Assembly (NCBI GenBank): GCA_045638005.1
Contig: JAZUAN010000029.1
Coordinates: 1-26,870 of the forward strand
Direction of reading: 5' to 3'
DNA: 26,870 nucleotides
Origin: URNF01 sp045638005
GTDB taxonomy: Bacteria > Bacillota > Clostridia > Oscillospirales > Acutalibacteraceae
In this document: one piece after another, positions 6,037 through 12,974 of the stretch
Layout of the letters: each line of letters opens with the position of its first letter
How positions within the stretch are numbered: position 1 is the first letter of the stretch
The notes under the pieces: model-generated
The model's database searches: none
What the model was told of the DNA's origin: nothing
The model's input: the letters and a program-made list of their open reading frames with translations, nothing else
Program-made: the position numbers and the translations under genes

Positions 6037-6974
6037 TGAAAAGCACCGTGAAATACATTTGTGCCTTGCTGTGCGTGGCGATGTTGCTTTGCGCATTTGC
6101 GGGCTGCGGCGAAAAAGCGCCGCAGAATACCACCACACAGAACGGTACCAATGCCACCGACAAGGCGGATGCCAACGATACCGAAAAGGGTAACGGTGTT
6201 ACCACTGCTTATGCTGAACAGGCATACGGCTTCCAGACCGAAATGCCCAAGGCGGGCGACGAGATCGCCATCATGCACACTTCCATGGGTGATGTCTACA
6301 TCCGTCTCTTTCCCGAAGCGGCACCAAAGGCGGTAGAAAACTTCACTACCCATGCCAAAAACGGCTATTATAACGGACTCACCTTCCACCGCGTCATGAA
6401 GGACTTTATGATCCAGGGCGGCGATCCCGATGGTGACGGTACCGGCGGTAAAAGCATCTGGGGCAAGGCGTTTGAGGATGAATTCGATCAGAAACTTTTA
6501 AATCTCCGCGGCGCGCTTGCGATGGCGAACAGCGGCGAGAATTCTAACGGCAGCCAGTTTTTCATCAACCAAGCGGGTCCCACCGGCGATACCGCGGCTG
6601 AGTTGAAGGCTGCTGTCCAAGCGTCCAATCAGCAGGTGAAAGAACAGGTTCCCGACGTATATGAGCAGTATGTGAACTATTACGGTGCCAGTTTCACCGA
6701 TATGTATCCCACCGAAAAGGACTTTTTGAATGCAAACCTCGTGCCGGCGGCAGAGTTGGTGCCGGATGAGGTGTGGGAGCTATATGCGAAAAACGGCGGT
6801 AACATCCATCTGGACGGCGCTTTGCGTTACAGCGGCGGACACACCGTGTTCGGCCATGTAGTTAAGGGCATGGACGTGGTGGATGCGATTGCCGCGGTAA
6901 AAACCGATGACAACGATAAGCCGACGACGGCTGTGACCATTACTTCTATTGAGATTACCACTTGGAAGGAGTAA
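6033..6974 (+). CDS. Lipoprotein cyclophilin-type peptidyl-prolyl isomerase
   Basis: 313 residues. The signal peptide ends in a lipobox (LLCAFAGC, Cys25), so the mature protein should be lipid-anchored on the outer face of the membrane, where it could assist folding of exported proteins. A Thr/Asn/Asp linker (26-57) leads to YGFQTEMPKAGDEIAIMHTS and the cyclophilin core: FHRVMKDFMIQGGDP (Arg120, Phe125, Gln128), NGSQFFINQ (Gln175, Phe177) and GGHTVFGHV (His270). An insertion of about 75 residues (183-258, Tyr-rich and probably helical) splits the core between NGSQFF and the His. The start at 6033 overlaps the previous stop and has AAAGGAGA in front; an ATG three bases later is equally possible. 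It shares near-identical DNA blocks with the next gene. Confidence 0.93.
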   Translation: MMKSTVKYICALLCVAMLLCAFAGCGEKAPQNTTTQNGTNATDKADANDTEKGNGVTTAYAEQAYGFQTEMPKAGDEIAIMHTSMGDVYIRLFPEAAPKAVENFTTHAKNGYYNGLTFHRVMKDFMIQGGDPDGDGTGGKSIWGKAFEDEFDQKLLNLRGALAMANSGENSNGSQFFINQAGPTGDTAAELKAAVQASNQQVKEQVPDVYEQYVNYYGASFTDMYPTEKDFLNANLVPAAELVPDEVWELYAKNGGNIHLDGALRYSGGHTVFGHVVKGMDVVDAIAAVKTDDNDKPTTAVTITSIEITTWKE

Positions 6975-6981
6975 ACGATTC

Positions 6982-7920
6982 ATGAAAAAGACATTTAGAG
7001 CATTTGCGATTGTTTTGTGTCTTATGTCCCTTTGCTGTCTTTTGACCGGTTGCCTTGGCAATGGGGTCAAAACCGTGTATGAAGACAACGAATACGGTTT
7101 CCAGACCGCATTACCCAAAGAGGGGGACACTATCGCCATCATACACACTTCAAAAGGCGATATTTACGTCCGCTTGTTCCCCGAGGCGGCACCCAAAGCG
7201 GTAGAGAATTTTATCAAGCTGGCATCCGGTGGATATTATGACGGTCTTATTTTCCACCGCGTGATTGATGATTTTATGATCCAGGGCGGCGACCCTAACG
7301 GGGATGGCACCGGTGGCGAGAGCATTTATACCGATAACGTCAACAAAACCTTTGAGGACGAATTCGATCAAAAGTTGCTCAATCTCCGCGGCGCGCTCGC
7401 GATGGCGAACAGCGGCGAGGATTCTAACGGCAGCCAGTTTTTCATCAACCAGACCTCTGCTTCCGGCTTTGGCAGACGGGAATCTTATACCGAGGAAAAT
7501 ATTGATGTGATGTATCAGACCGCCTACCAGCAGTACGTCACCTACTACGGCGACTCTTTCACCAAGATTTACGGCAACTGGCAAGCGTTTAAAGACGCCA
7601 GCCATACGGAGACCTATATCTACGATAGGGTGCCGGAAGAGGTGTGGGCGCTGTATGAGAAAAACGGCGGCAACATCTCGCTTGACGGCGCATGGCGTAA
7701 AAGTGGCGGACATACCGTGTTCGGCCATGTGTTCAAGGGTATGGGTGTTGTGGATACCATCGCCGGTGTCGAGGTGGACGAAAATGATAAGCCTGTCAAG
7801 GACGTTGTCATTAACAGCGTTGAAGTGACTGTCTATAAAGCGAGCATGGCACCGGCTACCACGACTACGACCACCACTACTACTGCCGGGAGCACTACAA
7901 CCACCACCGCAGCAGAATAA
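6982..7920 (+). CDS. Lipoprotein cyclophilin with a Thr-rich tail
   Basis: 312 residues. The signal peptide ends in the lipobox LLTGC (Cys24), predicting an extracellular lipid-anchored isomerase. The core is complete: FHRVIDDFMIQGGDP (Arg93, Phe98, Gln101), NGSQFFINQ (Gln152, Phe154) and SGGHTVFGHV (His244). It carries the same type of insertion as its upstream paralogue (about 158-231). The C-terminus adds a low-complexity tail (about 288-312) of nine threonines, AGS and five more threonines; its role is unknown, and a stalk or glycosylated segment is possible. The ATG at 6982 has AAGGAG ten bases upstream and lies 7 bases after the previous stop. An earlier in-frame ATG at 6949 falls inside the previous gene and lacks a ribosome site. 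Confidence 0.93.
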   Translation: MKKTFRAFAIVLCLMSLCCLLTGCLGNGVKTVYEDNEYGFQTALPKEGDTIAIIHTSKGDIYVRLFPEAAPKAVENFIKLASGGYYDGLIFHRVIDDFMIQGGDPNGDGTGGESIYTDNVNKTFEDEFDQKLLNLRGALAMANSGEDSNGSQFFINQTSASGFGRRESYTEENIDVMYQTAYQQYVTYYGDSFTKIYGNWQAFKDASHTETYIYDRVPEEVWALYEKNGGNISLDGAWRKSGGHTVFGHVFKGMGVVDTIAGVEVDENDKPVKDVVINSVEVTVYKASMAPATTTTTTTTTAGSTTTTTAAE

Positions 7921-7972
7921 TTTTCAAACGCATCTCGTATGATAGAAAAGATATAAAGGAGGGTGAGCGGCA

Positions 7973-8746
7973 ATGGAGATCACGGTAAACGGACTCAAAG
8001 TGCACTATCTGGATACCGGCAGCGAAAAACCGGCGTTGTTATTCTTACACGGCTGGGCAGCGCCTGTGTCGGGTGGCAGTTATACGCTGCTCACCGACCA
8101 TTTATCACAGTATTTCCGCGTGATTGCGCCCGATTTGCCGGGCTTCGGGGAAAGTGCCGAAATGCCAACCCCTTGGTGCGTGGATGACTACGCGGATTTC
8201 ACCGAAGCGTTTTTAAAAGCGCTCGGCATTGACCGCGTCATTCTCATGTGCCATTCCTACGGCGGGCGGGTGAGCATTAAGCTGATGACCCGCGAAAACC
8301 GCCCCTTTACAATACAAAAGGCGGTCTTTATAGACGCCGCAGGTATTCGTCCCAAGCGTGGGATGAAATATTATTGTAAGGTATACACCTATAAATGCAT
8401 GAAAAAACTGGCGGCGGTGCCGTTGATAGCGAAAAGTTGTCCTGCGCTTGTTGAGCGGGTAAAAAAGCGTTCCGGCTCGGCGGATTACCGCAATGCGTCC
8501 GATATCATGCGGCAAACGATGGTGCGCAGCGTCAACGAGGATCTCACCCCGCTGTTGCCGCATATCCGTGTGTCCACCCTGCTTATCTGGGGCGAAAAGG
8601 ATACCGCTACCCCGCTTGCAGATGGCAAGAAGATGGAAGCGCTCATCCCCGATGCAGGTCTTGTGACCCTTGTAGGCGCGGGACATTTCTCCTTTGCCGA
8701 GCGATGGGGACAGTGCGCCAGAGTTTTGGATAGTTTTTTAGTATAG
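7973..8746 (+). CDS. Alpha/beta-fold hydrolase
   Basis: 257 residues, cytosolic. FLHGWAAP forms the oxyanion region (HGW, about 26-28) and APDLPGFGES follows. The nucleophile elbow is CHSYGG (Ser95), with Asp210 in IWGEKDTATPL and His238 in GAGHFSFAER completing the triad. A cap domain rich in basic residues lies between 125 and 190. The substrate cannot be read from the sequence. It lies directly before a membrane-tethered MurF-like ligase and ddl on the same strand, with a 27-base gap to the MurF-like ORF, which suggests a job tied to cell-wall precursors. AAAGGAGGGTGAG lies before the ATG. The stop codon lies in TATAGCCGAAAA, a 12-base word that recurs at the yqfC stop. Confidence 0.92.
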   Translation: MEITVNGLKVHYLDTGSEKPALLFLHGWAAPVSGGSYTLLTDHLSQYFRVIAPDLPGFGESAEMPTPWCVDDYADFTEAFLKALGIDRVILMCHSYGGRVSIKLMTRENRPFTIQKAVFIDAAGIRPKRGMKYYCKVYTYKCMKKLAAVPLIAKSCPALVERVKKRSGSADYRNASDIMRQTMVRSVNEDLTPLLPHIRVSTLLIWGEKDTATPLADGKKMEALIPDAGLVTLVGAGHFSFAERWGQCARVLDSFLV

Positions 8747-8779
8747 CCGAAAACATTGATCAAAAGTTGGTGAATGAAA

Positions 8780-10342
8780 ATGGAACTGACCTTGAAAATT
8801 ACGATGATAGCGGCGGCAGCCTTCAACTTTGTTGTGCAGGCGATATATTTCACCCACATGTTGCAGCTCAACTCCTACCGCCCCGAGCGATATAAAAAAT
8901 GGTGCCGTGACCATGATGAGCAGTTGGTAAATGTACGGCACCTCATTCCCTTTTTGTGTATTCCCGCCATGTGGCTCAACGGCAAGGTGGATACAGCGAT
9001 TTTATTCGCGGTCGCGGCGATCACATTGCTGGTCACAGGACTTTTGAACATTCCCAAAAAAGCCAAAAAACCGCTCGTATACACCCCGCGCGTGTGGCGA
9101 CTGCTTGCATGCCAGGCGGTATTGCTGATATTGGTACTGGCGATTTGTTGGTTTATCACCCCCATACGCGCTGTCGGCGTACTCGGACTTATCTCCATTG
9201 TCATTTGGTTTTGGACCGGCGCTGCGGCATATATTATGCTGCCGCTGGAAAACCATTTCGCCAAAGGCTTTGTCAAGGATGCCGCTCGCATTCTTTCCGC
9301 ACATAAAAATCTCACGGTGATCGGTATCACGGGCAGCTACGGCAAAACCAGCGTCAAAAACTTTTTGCACGCGCTGTTGTCGGTGAAATATAACACCCTG
9401 ATGACCCCCGGCAGCTATAATACCACCATGGGTGTGGTGCGTACCATCCGCGAAAGCCTGCTGCCGTCCCACGAAATTTTCCTTGCCGAGATGGGTGCAA
9501 AGCAGGCGGGGGATATCAAAGAGATCTGCGATCTCGTCCACCCGAAATACGGTATTATTTCTTCCATAGGCGAACAGCATCTGGAAACCTTTAAATCGGT
9601 GGACAACATTATTGCTACTAAATTTGAACTTGCGGACGCGCTGCCCGCTGACGGCCGCGTGTTTCTCAATACCGATAACGGATATATCCGTGAAAGAGCG
9701 GTGACCGTTCCTAAGGTGACCTATGGCGCGGCGGCGGACAGCGATGCTGACTACCGCGCGTACGATATCGCGGTGGATACCGCGGGCTGTTCCTTTACTT
9801 TTGCCACACCCGATGGGGAGAACCGCCGTTTCGCCACCAAGCTGTTGGGTGCGCACAACATTCAAAATCTCGCCGGCTGTATGGCGATCGCGCACACGCT
9901 TGGTATCACGCTGGACGAAATGGTGTATGCGGTGCGGATGTTAAAACCGGTGGAGCACCGCTTGCAATTACTCCCCAACGGCTTTATTGATGACGCGTAC
10001 AATTCCAATCCCGCAGGTTTCCGCGGTGCGCTTGATACGCTGTCCCTGTTTGATGCTCGCCGTATTTTGGTTACACCCGGCATGGTGGAACTCGGCGAGC
10101 GCGAGGCAGAACTCAACCGTGAGCTCGGCGCATACGCCGCTAATAAATGCGATATCGCGGTGTTAGTAGGCGAAAAGCAAGCCCCGCCCCTCAAAGAGGG
10201 CTTACTGTCCGCGGGATTTGCGGAAGAAAATATATACGTTGCAAAAACCCTGCAGGACGGTCTCTCATATATTACAACCTTGCCGCCTGCAGAAAAACAG
10301 ATCGTGTTGCTCGAAAACGATCTGCCCGACAACTTCAATTGA
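8780..10342 (+). CDS. Membrane-tethered MurF-like Mur ligase
   Basis: 520 residues from the ATG at 8780 (GGTGA six bases upstream); an in-frame ATG at 8774 is too close to that site. The first 155 residues hold about four or five membrane helices (near 8-28, 52-68, 72-92, 108-128, 133-155) and replace the usual MurF N-terminal UDP-binding domain. The central ATP-binding domain shows GITGSYGKTS (about 182-191), EMGAKQAGDI and IGEQHLETF. EHRLQLL...FIDDAYNSNPAG is MurF-like and belongs to the step adding D-Ala-D-Ala to the UDP-MurNAc-peptide. With ddl directly downstream, the pair would make and attach the dipeptide at the membrane. Whether it is the only MurF or a paralogue acting on a lipid-linked or unusual precursor cannot be told from this window. 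Confidence 0.88.
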   Translation: MELTLKITMIAAAAFNFVVQAIYFTHMLQLNSYRPERYKKWCRDHDEQLVNVRHLIPFLCIPAMWLNGKVDTAILFAVAAITLLVTGLLNIPKKAKKPLVYTPRVWRLLACQAVLLILVLAICWFITPIRAVGVLGLISIVIWFWTGAAAYIMLPLENHFAKGFVKDAARILSAHKNLTVIGITGSYGKTSVKNFLHALLSVKYNTLMTPGSYNTTMGVVRTIRESLLPSHEIFLAEMGAKQAGDIKEICDLVHPKYGIISSIGEQHLETFKSVDNIIATKFELADALPADGRVFLNTDNGYIRERAVTVPKVTYGAAADSDADYRAYDIAVDTAGCSFTFATPDGENRRFATKLLGAHNIQNLAGCMAIAHTLGITLDEMVYAVRMLKPVEHRLQLLPNGFIDDAYNSNPAGFRGALDTLSLFDARRILVTPGMVELGEREAELNRELGAYAANKCDIAVLVGEKQAPPLKEGLLSAGFAEENIYVAKTLQDGLSYITTLPPAEKQIVLLENDLPDNFN

Positions 10343-10357
10343 TAAGAGGTAATGCGC

Positions 10358-11551
10358 ATGAAAACAACAGTAGCAGTTTTTTTCGGCGGACACAGCGTGG
10401 AGCATGAGGTGTCCATCATTTCCGGTTTGCAGGCGTATGCCGCGTGTGACCGCGAAAAATATGATGTGGTGCCGATCTATATCTCTAAGGATAACCGTTT
10501 TTACACCGGCGAAAAACTAGGCGAAGTATCCATCTACAAGGATATGGACGCGTGCATGAAAGCGGCGACGCAGATCGTTTTGGTGCCGGGTGCGAAAGGC
10601 GTGGATATGGTGCGTTACCCCATGCCCAAATTCGGCAAAGCGGTCATTGGCACCTTTGATGTAGCCGTTCCCGTGGTGCACGGTACCAACGTGGAGGACG
10701 GCACCCTGATGGGCTACCTCGAGATGCTGGGTGTGCCGTATGCTTCCTGCGATGTGACCTCCTCTGCTGTGGGCATGGATAAATATCTGATGAAAGCGGC
10801 ACTGAAAGAGGCTGGTATTCCTGTGCTGCCTGCGAAAGAATACCGCGCCAAAGCGTATGCGCTTGAGAGCGATGCGACCGTTGACGAGATCGAAAAGGCG
10901 TTCGGGTATCCCGTGATCGTAAAGCCGGTGAACCTTGGCTCTTCGGTGGGTATTTCCAAGGCAAAAAACAGAGAAGAACTGGTTGCTGCTATGGATCTTG
11001 CAGTGAGCTTTGCCGATCGTGTACTGGTAGAGCGCGCGGTGGAAAACCTGCGCGAGATCAACTGTGCTGTGCTGGGTGACGCGGACGACGCGATCCCTTC
11101 GGTGTGCGAGGAGCCTTTAAACGCGACCGATATTTTGTCCTTCGGCGATAAATATTTAAGCGGCGAGGGCAGCAAAGGCGGTAAATCCGGCGGCATGAGT
11201 TCTTTGAAACGCCGTTGTCCCGCTCAGCTCCCCGACGGCATGACCGAAAAGGTGCAAGCGTTAGCGGTGGATACCTTTAAAGCGCTCGGCTGTACCGGCG
11301 TTTCCCGCATCGACTTTTTAAACGACAAGGAAACGGGCGAAATATGGGTGAATGAGATCAATACCATCCCCGGCTCTCTCGCTTTCTATCTATGGGAAGC
11401 GGCGGGCGTGCCGTTTAGTGAGTTGATGGATCGCCTGATCGCGCTTGCTTTTAAGCGTCAGCGTGACCGCGCGGCGCTCACCTTCACCTATGAAAGTAAC
11501 ATTTTGGCCGGTTTTGGCGGTGCAAAAGGCGCCAAAGGCGGTAAAGCATAA
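10358..11551 (+). CDS. ddl: D-alanine--D-alanine ligase
   Basis: 397-residue cytosolic ATP-grasp enzyme joining two D-alanines for peptidoglycan stem peptides. Visible are the N-terminal FFGGHSVEHEVSIISG, the ATP-grasp lysine region (PVIVKPVNLGSSVGISK), EINCAVLGD and the metal-binding EINTIPGS. In the omega loop, DKYLSGEGSKGG keeps the Tyr typical of D-Ala-D-Ala rather than D-Ala-D-lactate ligases, and the loop carries a Gly/Lys/Ser-rich extension seen in clostridial forms. The C-terminus ends in a Gly/Lys run (GGAKGAKGGKA). The ATG at 10358 has AAGAGG eight bases upstream; the in-frame ATG at 10352 is too near. It follows the MurF-like gene by 15 bases and ends at a strong terminator. Confidence 0.96.
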   Translation: MKTTVAVFFGGHSVEHEVSIISGLQAYAACDREKYDVVPIYISKDNRFYTGEKLGEVSIYKDMDACMKAATQIVLVPGAKGVDMVRYPMPKFGKAVIGTFDVAVPVVHGTNVEDGTLMGYLEMLGVPYASCDVTSSAVGMDKYLMKAALKEAGIPVLPAKEYRAKAYALESDATVDEIEKAFGYPVIVKPVNLGSSVGISKAKNREELVAAMDLAVSFADRVLVERAVENLREINCAVLGDADDAIPSVCEEPLNATDILSFGDKYLSGEGSKGGKSGGMSSLKRRCPAQLPDGMTEKVQALAVDTFKALGCTGVSRIDFLNDKETGEIWVNEINTIPGSLAFYLWEAAGVPFSELMDRLIALAFKRQRDRAALTFTYESNILAGFGGAKGAKGGKA

Positions 11552-11562
11552 GTACACAATGT

Positions 11563-11592
11563 ATCCCCCGCATAGCGGGGGATTTATTTATC
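11563..11592 (+). terminator. Intrinsic terminator after ddl
   Basis: ATCCCCCGC (11563-11571), loop ATA, GCGGGGGAT (11575-11583), then TTATTTAT. It ends the hydrolase-MurF-ddl unit. Confidence 0.9.
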
Positions 11593-11594
11593 TC

Positions 11595-11623
11595 TTGATT
11601 TTTCTGTAGCAGGGTGCTATACT
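11595..11623 (+). promoter_or_regulatory. Sigma-A promoter of the SulP gene
   Basis: TTGATT (11595-11600), 17 bases, TATACT (11618-11623) with an extended -10 TG at 11615-11616. It lies directly after the ddl terminator, so the transporter is its own transcription unit. Confidence 0.8.
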
Positions 11624-11645
11624 GCTTGTCGAAAAAGGAGAGAGA

Positions 11646-12929
11646 ATGATGAAAAACTTTTATTTGCAGCCTAAAATCATTTCGGCAATGAAAGGCTACT
11701 CCAAACAACAATTTGTAAAAGACCTTGTGGCGGGTATCATCGTCGCAATCATCGCGCTGCCGCTGTCTATCGCGCTGGCGCTGGCATCCGGTGTAGAGCC
11801 CGCTTGCGGTATTTATACCGCGATCGCCGCCGGATTTATAGTGGCATTGCTCGGTGGCAGCTGTGTGCAGATCGCAGGTCCGACCGCCGCTTTTGCTACC
11901 ACCGTCGCGGGCATCGTGGCGACAGCGGGCATGGACGGCTTGTTTATCGCCACCGTGATGGCGGGTATTATCCTCATTTTGATGGGTGTACTGAAACTCG
12001 GCTCGCTTATCCGCTTTATCCCCACCACTATCACTGTGGGTTTCACGGCGGGTATTGCGGTGACCATTTTAGTCGGACAGATTAAGGACTTTTTAGGGCT
12101 GACCTACGCGGCGGGTATCAAACCCATCGAGACCATTGAAAAGATCGAAGCGAATGTGCATGCCGCGGGTACGTTCAGTTGGCAGGCGCTGGTCGTGGGT
12201 GTTGTGTGCCTTGCGATCCTTATTGTGTATCCGCGTTTTGAAAAACGCGTACCGCCGTCGCTGATCGCGGTGGTAATAGGTGCGCTGATGGTGGCACTTA
12301 TCCCCGGCTTTGATGCGGGTGTATATACTATCGGCGATCTGTACACCATTCCTGCCGGTCTGCCGCAGGTGGATTTTAGCGGTATGGATTTCAGCATGGC
12401 AAAAATCGTGTCGCTTATCCCGAGCGCTATCACCATCGCCCTGCTTGCAGGCGTGGAATCGCTGTTATCCTGCGTGGTAGCGGATAGTATGGTGGATTCC
12501 AAACATAATTCCAACGCAGAACTGGTCGCGCAGGGTGTGGGTAACATCGCATCTGTGCTGTTTGGCGGTATTCCTGCCACAGGTGCTATTGCACGCACCG
12601 CCGCTAATATTAAAAACGGCGGCAGAACCCCCATCGCCGGTATGGTGCACGCTATCGTGTTACTGCTTGTTTTATTGGTGCTTATGCCGTACGCCGCGCT
12701 CATTCCCATGCCCGCTATTGCCGCGATTTTGTTCGTGGTGGCATACAACATGAGCGAATGGCGCCATTTCAGAGATATCGCAAAAACCGAGCGGTGGCAT
12801 CAAACCCTCGTGATGGCGGTCACTTTCCTGTTCACCGTGATTTTTGATCTGGTGGTCGCAATCGTGGTGGGTATGGTATTGCATTATCTCTTAAAACTCA
12901 TCTTCCGCGAGAAAACGCAAAACGCATAA
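11646..12929 (+). CDS. SulP-family anion transporter without STAS domain
   Basis: 427-residue integral membrane protein with about 11-13 helices. The family features are the N-terminal DLVAGIIVAIIALPLSIALALASGV, GGSCVQIAGPTAAF and IPTTITVGFTAGIAV, and the VESLLSCVVADSMVDSKHNSNAELVAQGVGNIASVLFGGIPATGAIARTA core typical of SulP/SLC26 proteins. These carry sulfate, bicarbonate or other anions; the substrate cannot be assigned here. It stops right after the last helix (LHYLLKLIFREKTQNA), so the usual cytoplasmic STAS regulatory domain is missing. The clean terminator after the stop argues against a frameshift. The start ATGATG at 11646 follows AAAGGAG; the second ATG (11649) is also possible. Confidence 0.93.
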   Translation: MMKNFYLQPKIISAMKGYSKQQFVKDLVAGIIVAIIALPLSIALALASGVEPACGIYTAIAAGFIVALLGGSCVQIAGPTAAFATTVAGIVATAGMDGLFIATVMAGIILILMGVLKLGSLIRFIPTTITVGFTAGIAVTILVGQIKDFLGLTYAAGIKPIETIEKIEANVHAAGTFSWQALVVGVVCLAILIVYPRFEKRVPPSLIAVVIGALMVALIPGFDAGVYTIGDLYTIPAGLPQVDFSGMDFSMAKIVSLIPSAITIALLAGVESLLSCVVADSMVDSKHNSNAELVAQGVGNIASVLFGGIPATGAIARTAANIKNGGRTPIAGMVHAIVLLLVLLVLMPYAALIPMPAIAAILFVVAYNMSEWRHFRDIAKTERWHQTLVMAVTFLFTVIFDLVVAIVVGMVLHYLLKLIFREKTQNA

Positions 12930-12963
12930 AAAAGAAGATCTCCGAGAGGAGAGCTTCTTTTTT
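12928..12963. terminator. Bidirectional terminator between the SulP gene and ychF
   Basis: AAAAAAGAAG (12928-12937) and CTTCTTTTTT (12954-12963) flank CTCC-GAGA-GGAG. The A and T runs on either side make it functional for both convergent genes. Confidence 0.9.
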
Positions 12964-12974
12964 ATGTATATATA

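Noticed and set aside
5661..6389. 242-codon open frame antisense to the cyclophilin operon
   Set aside because: It crosses two genes and fits neither family nor start-site expectations.
7858..7917. ACC/ACG/ACT repeat as a CRISPR or simple tandem repeat
   Set aside because: It is the coding sequence of a Thr-rich protein tail with mixed codons; there are no spacers.
9002..9895. 297-codon open frame antisense to the MurF-like gene
   Set aside because: Shadow of a clear coding gene; low-complexity basic composition and no start signals.
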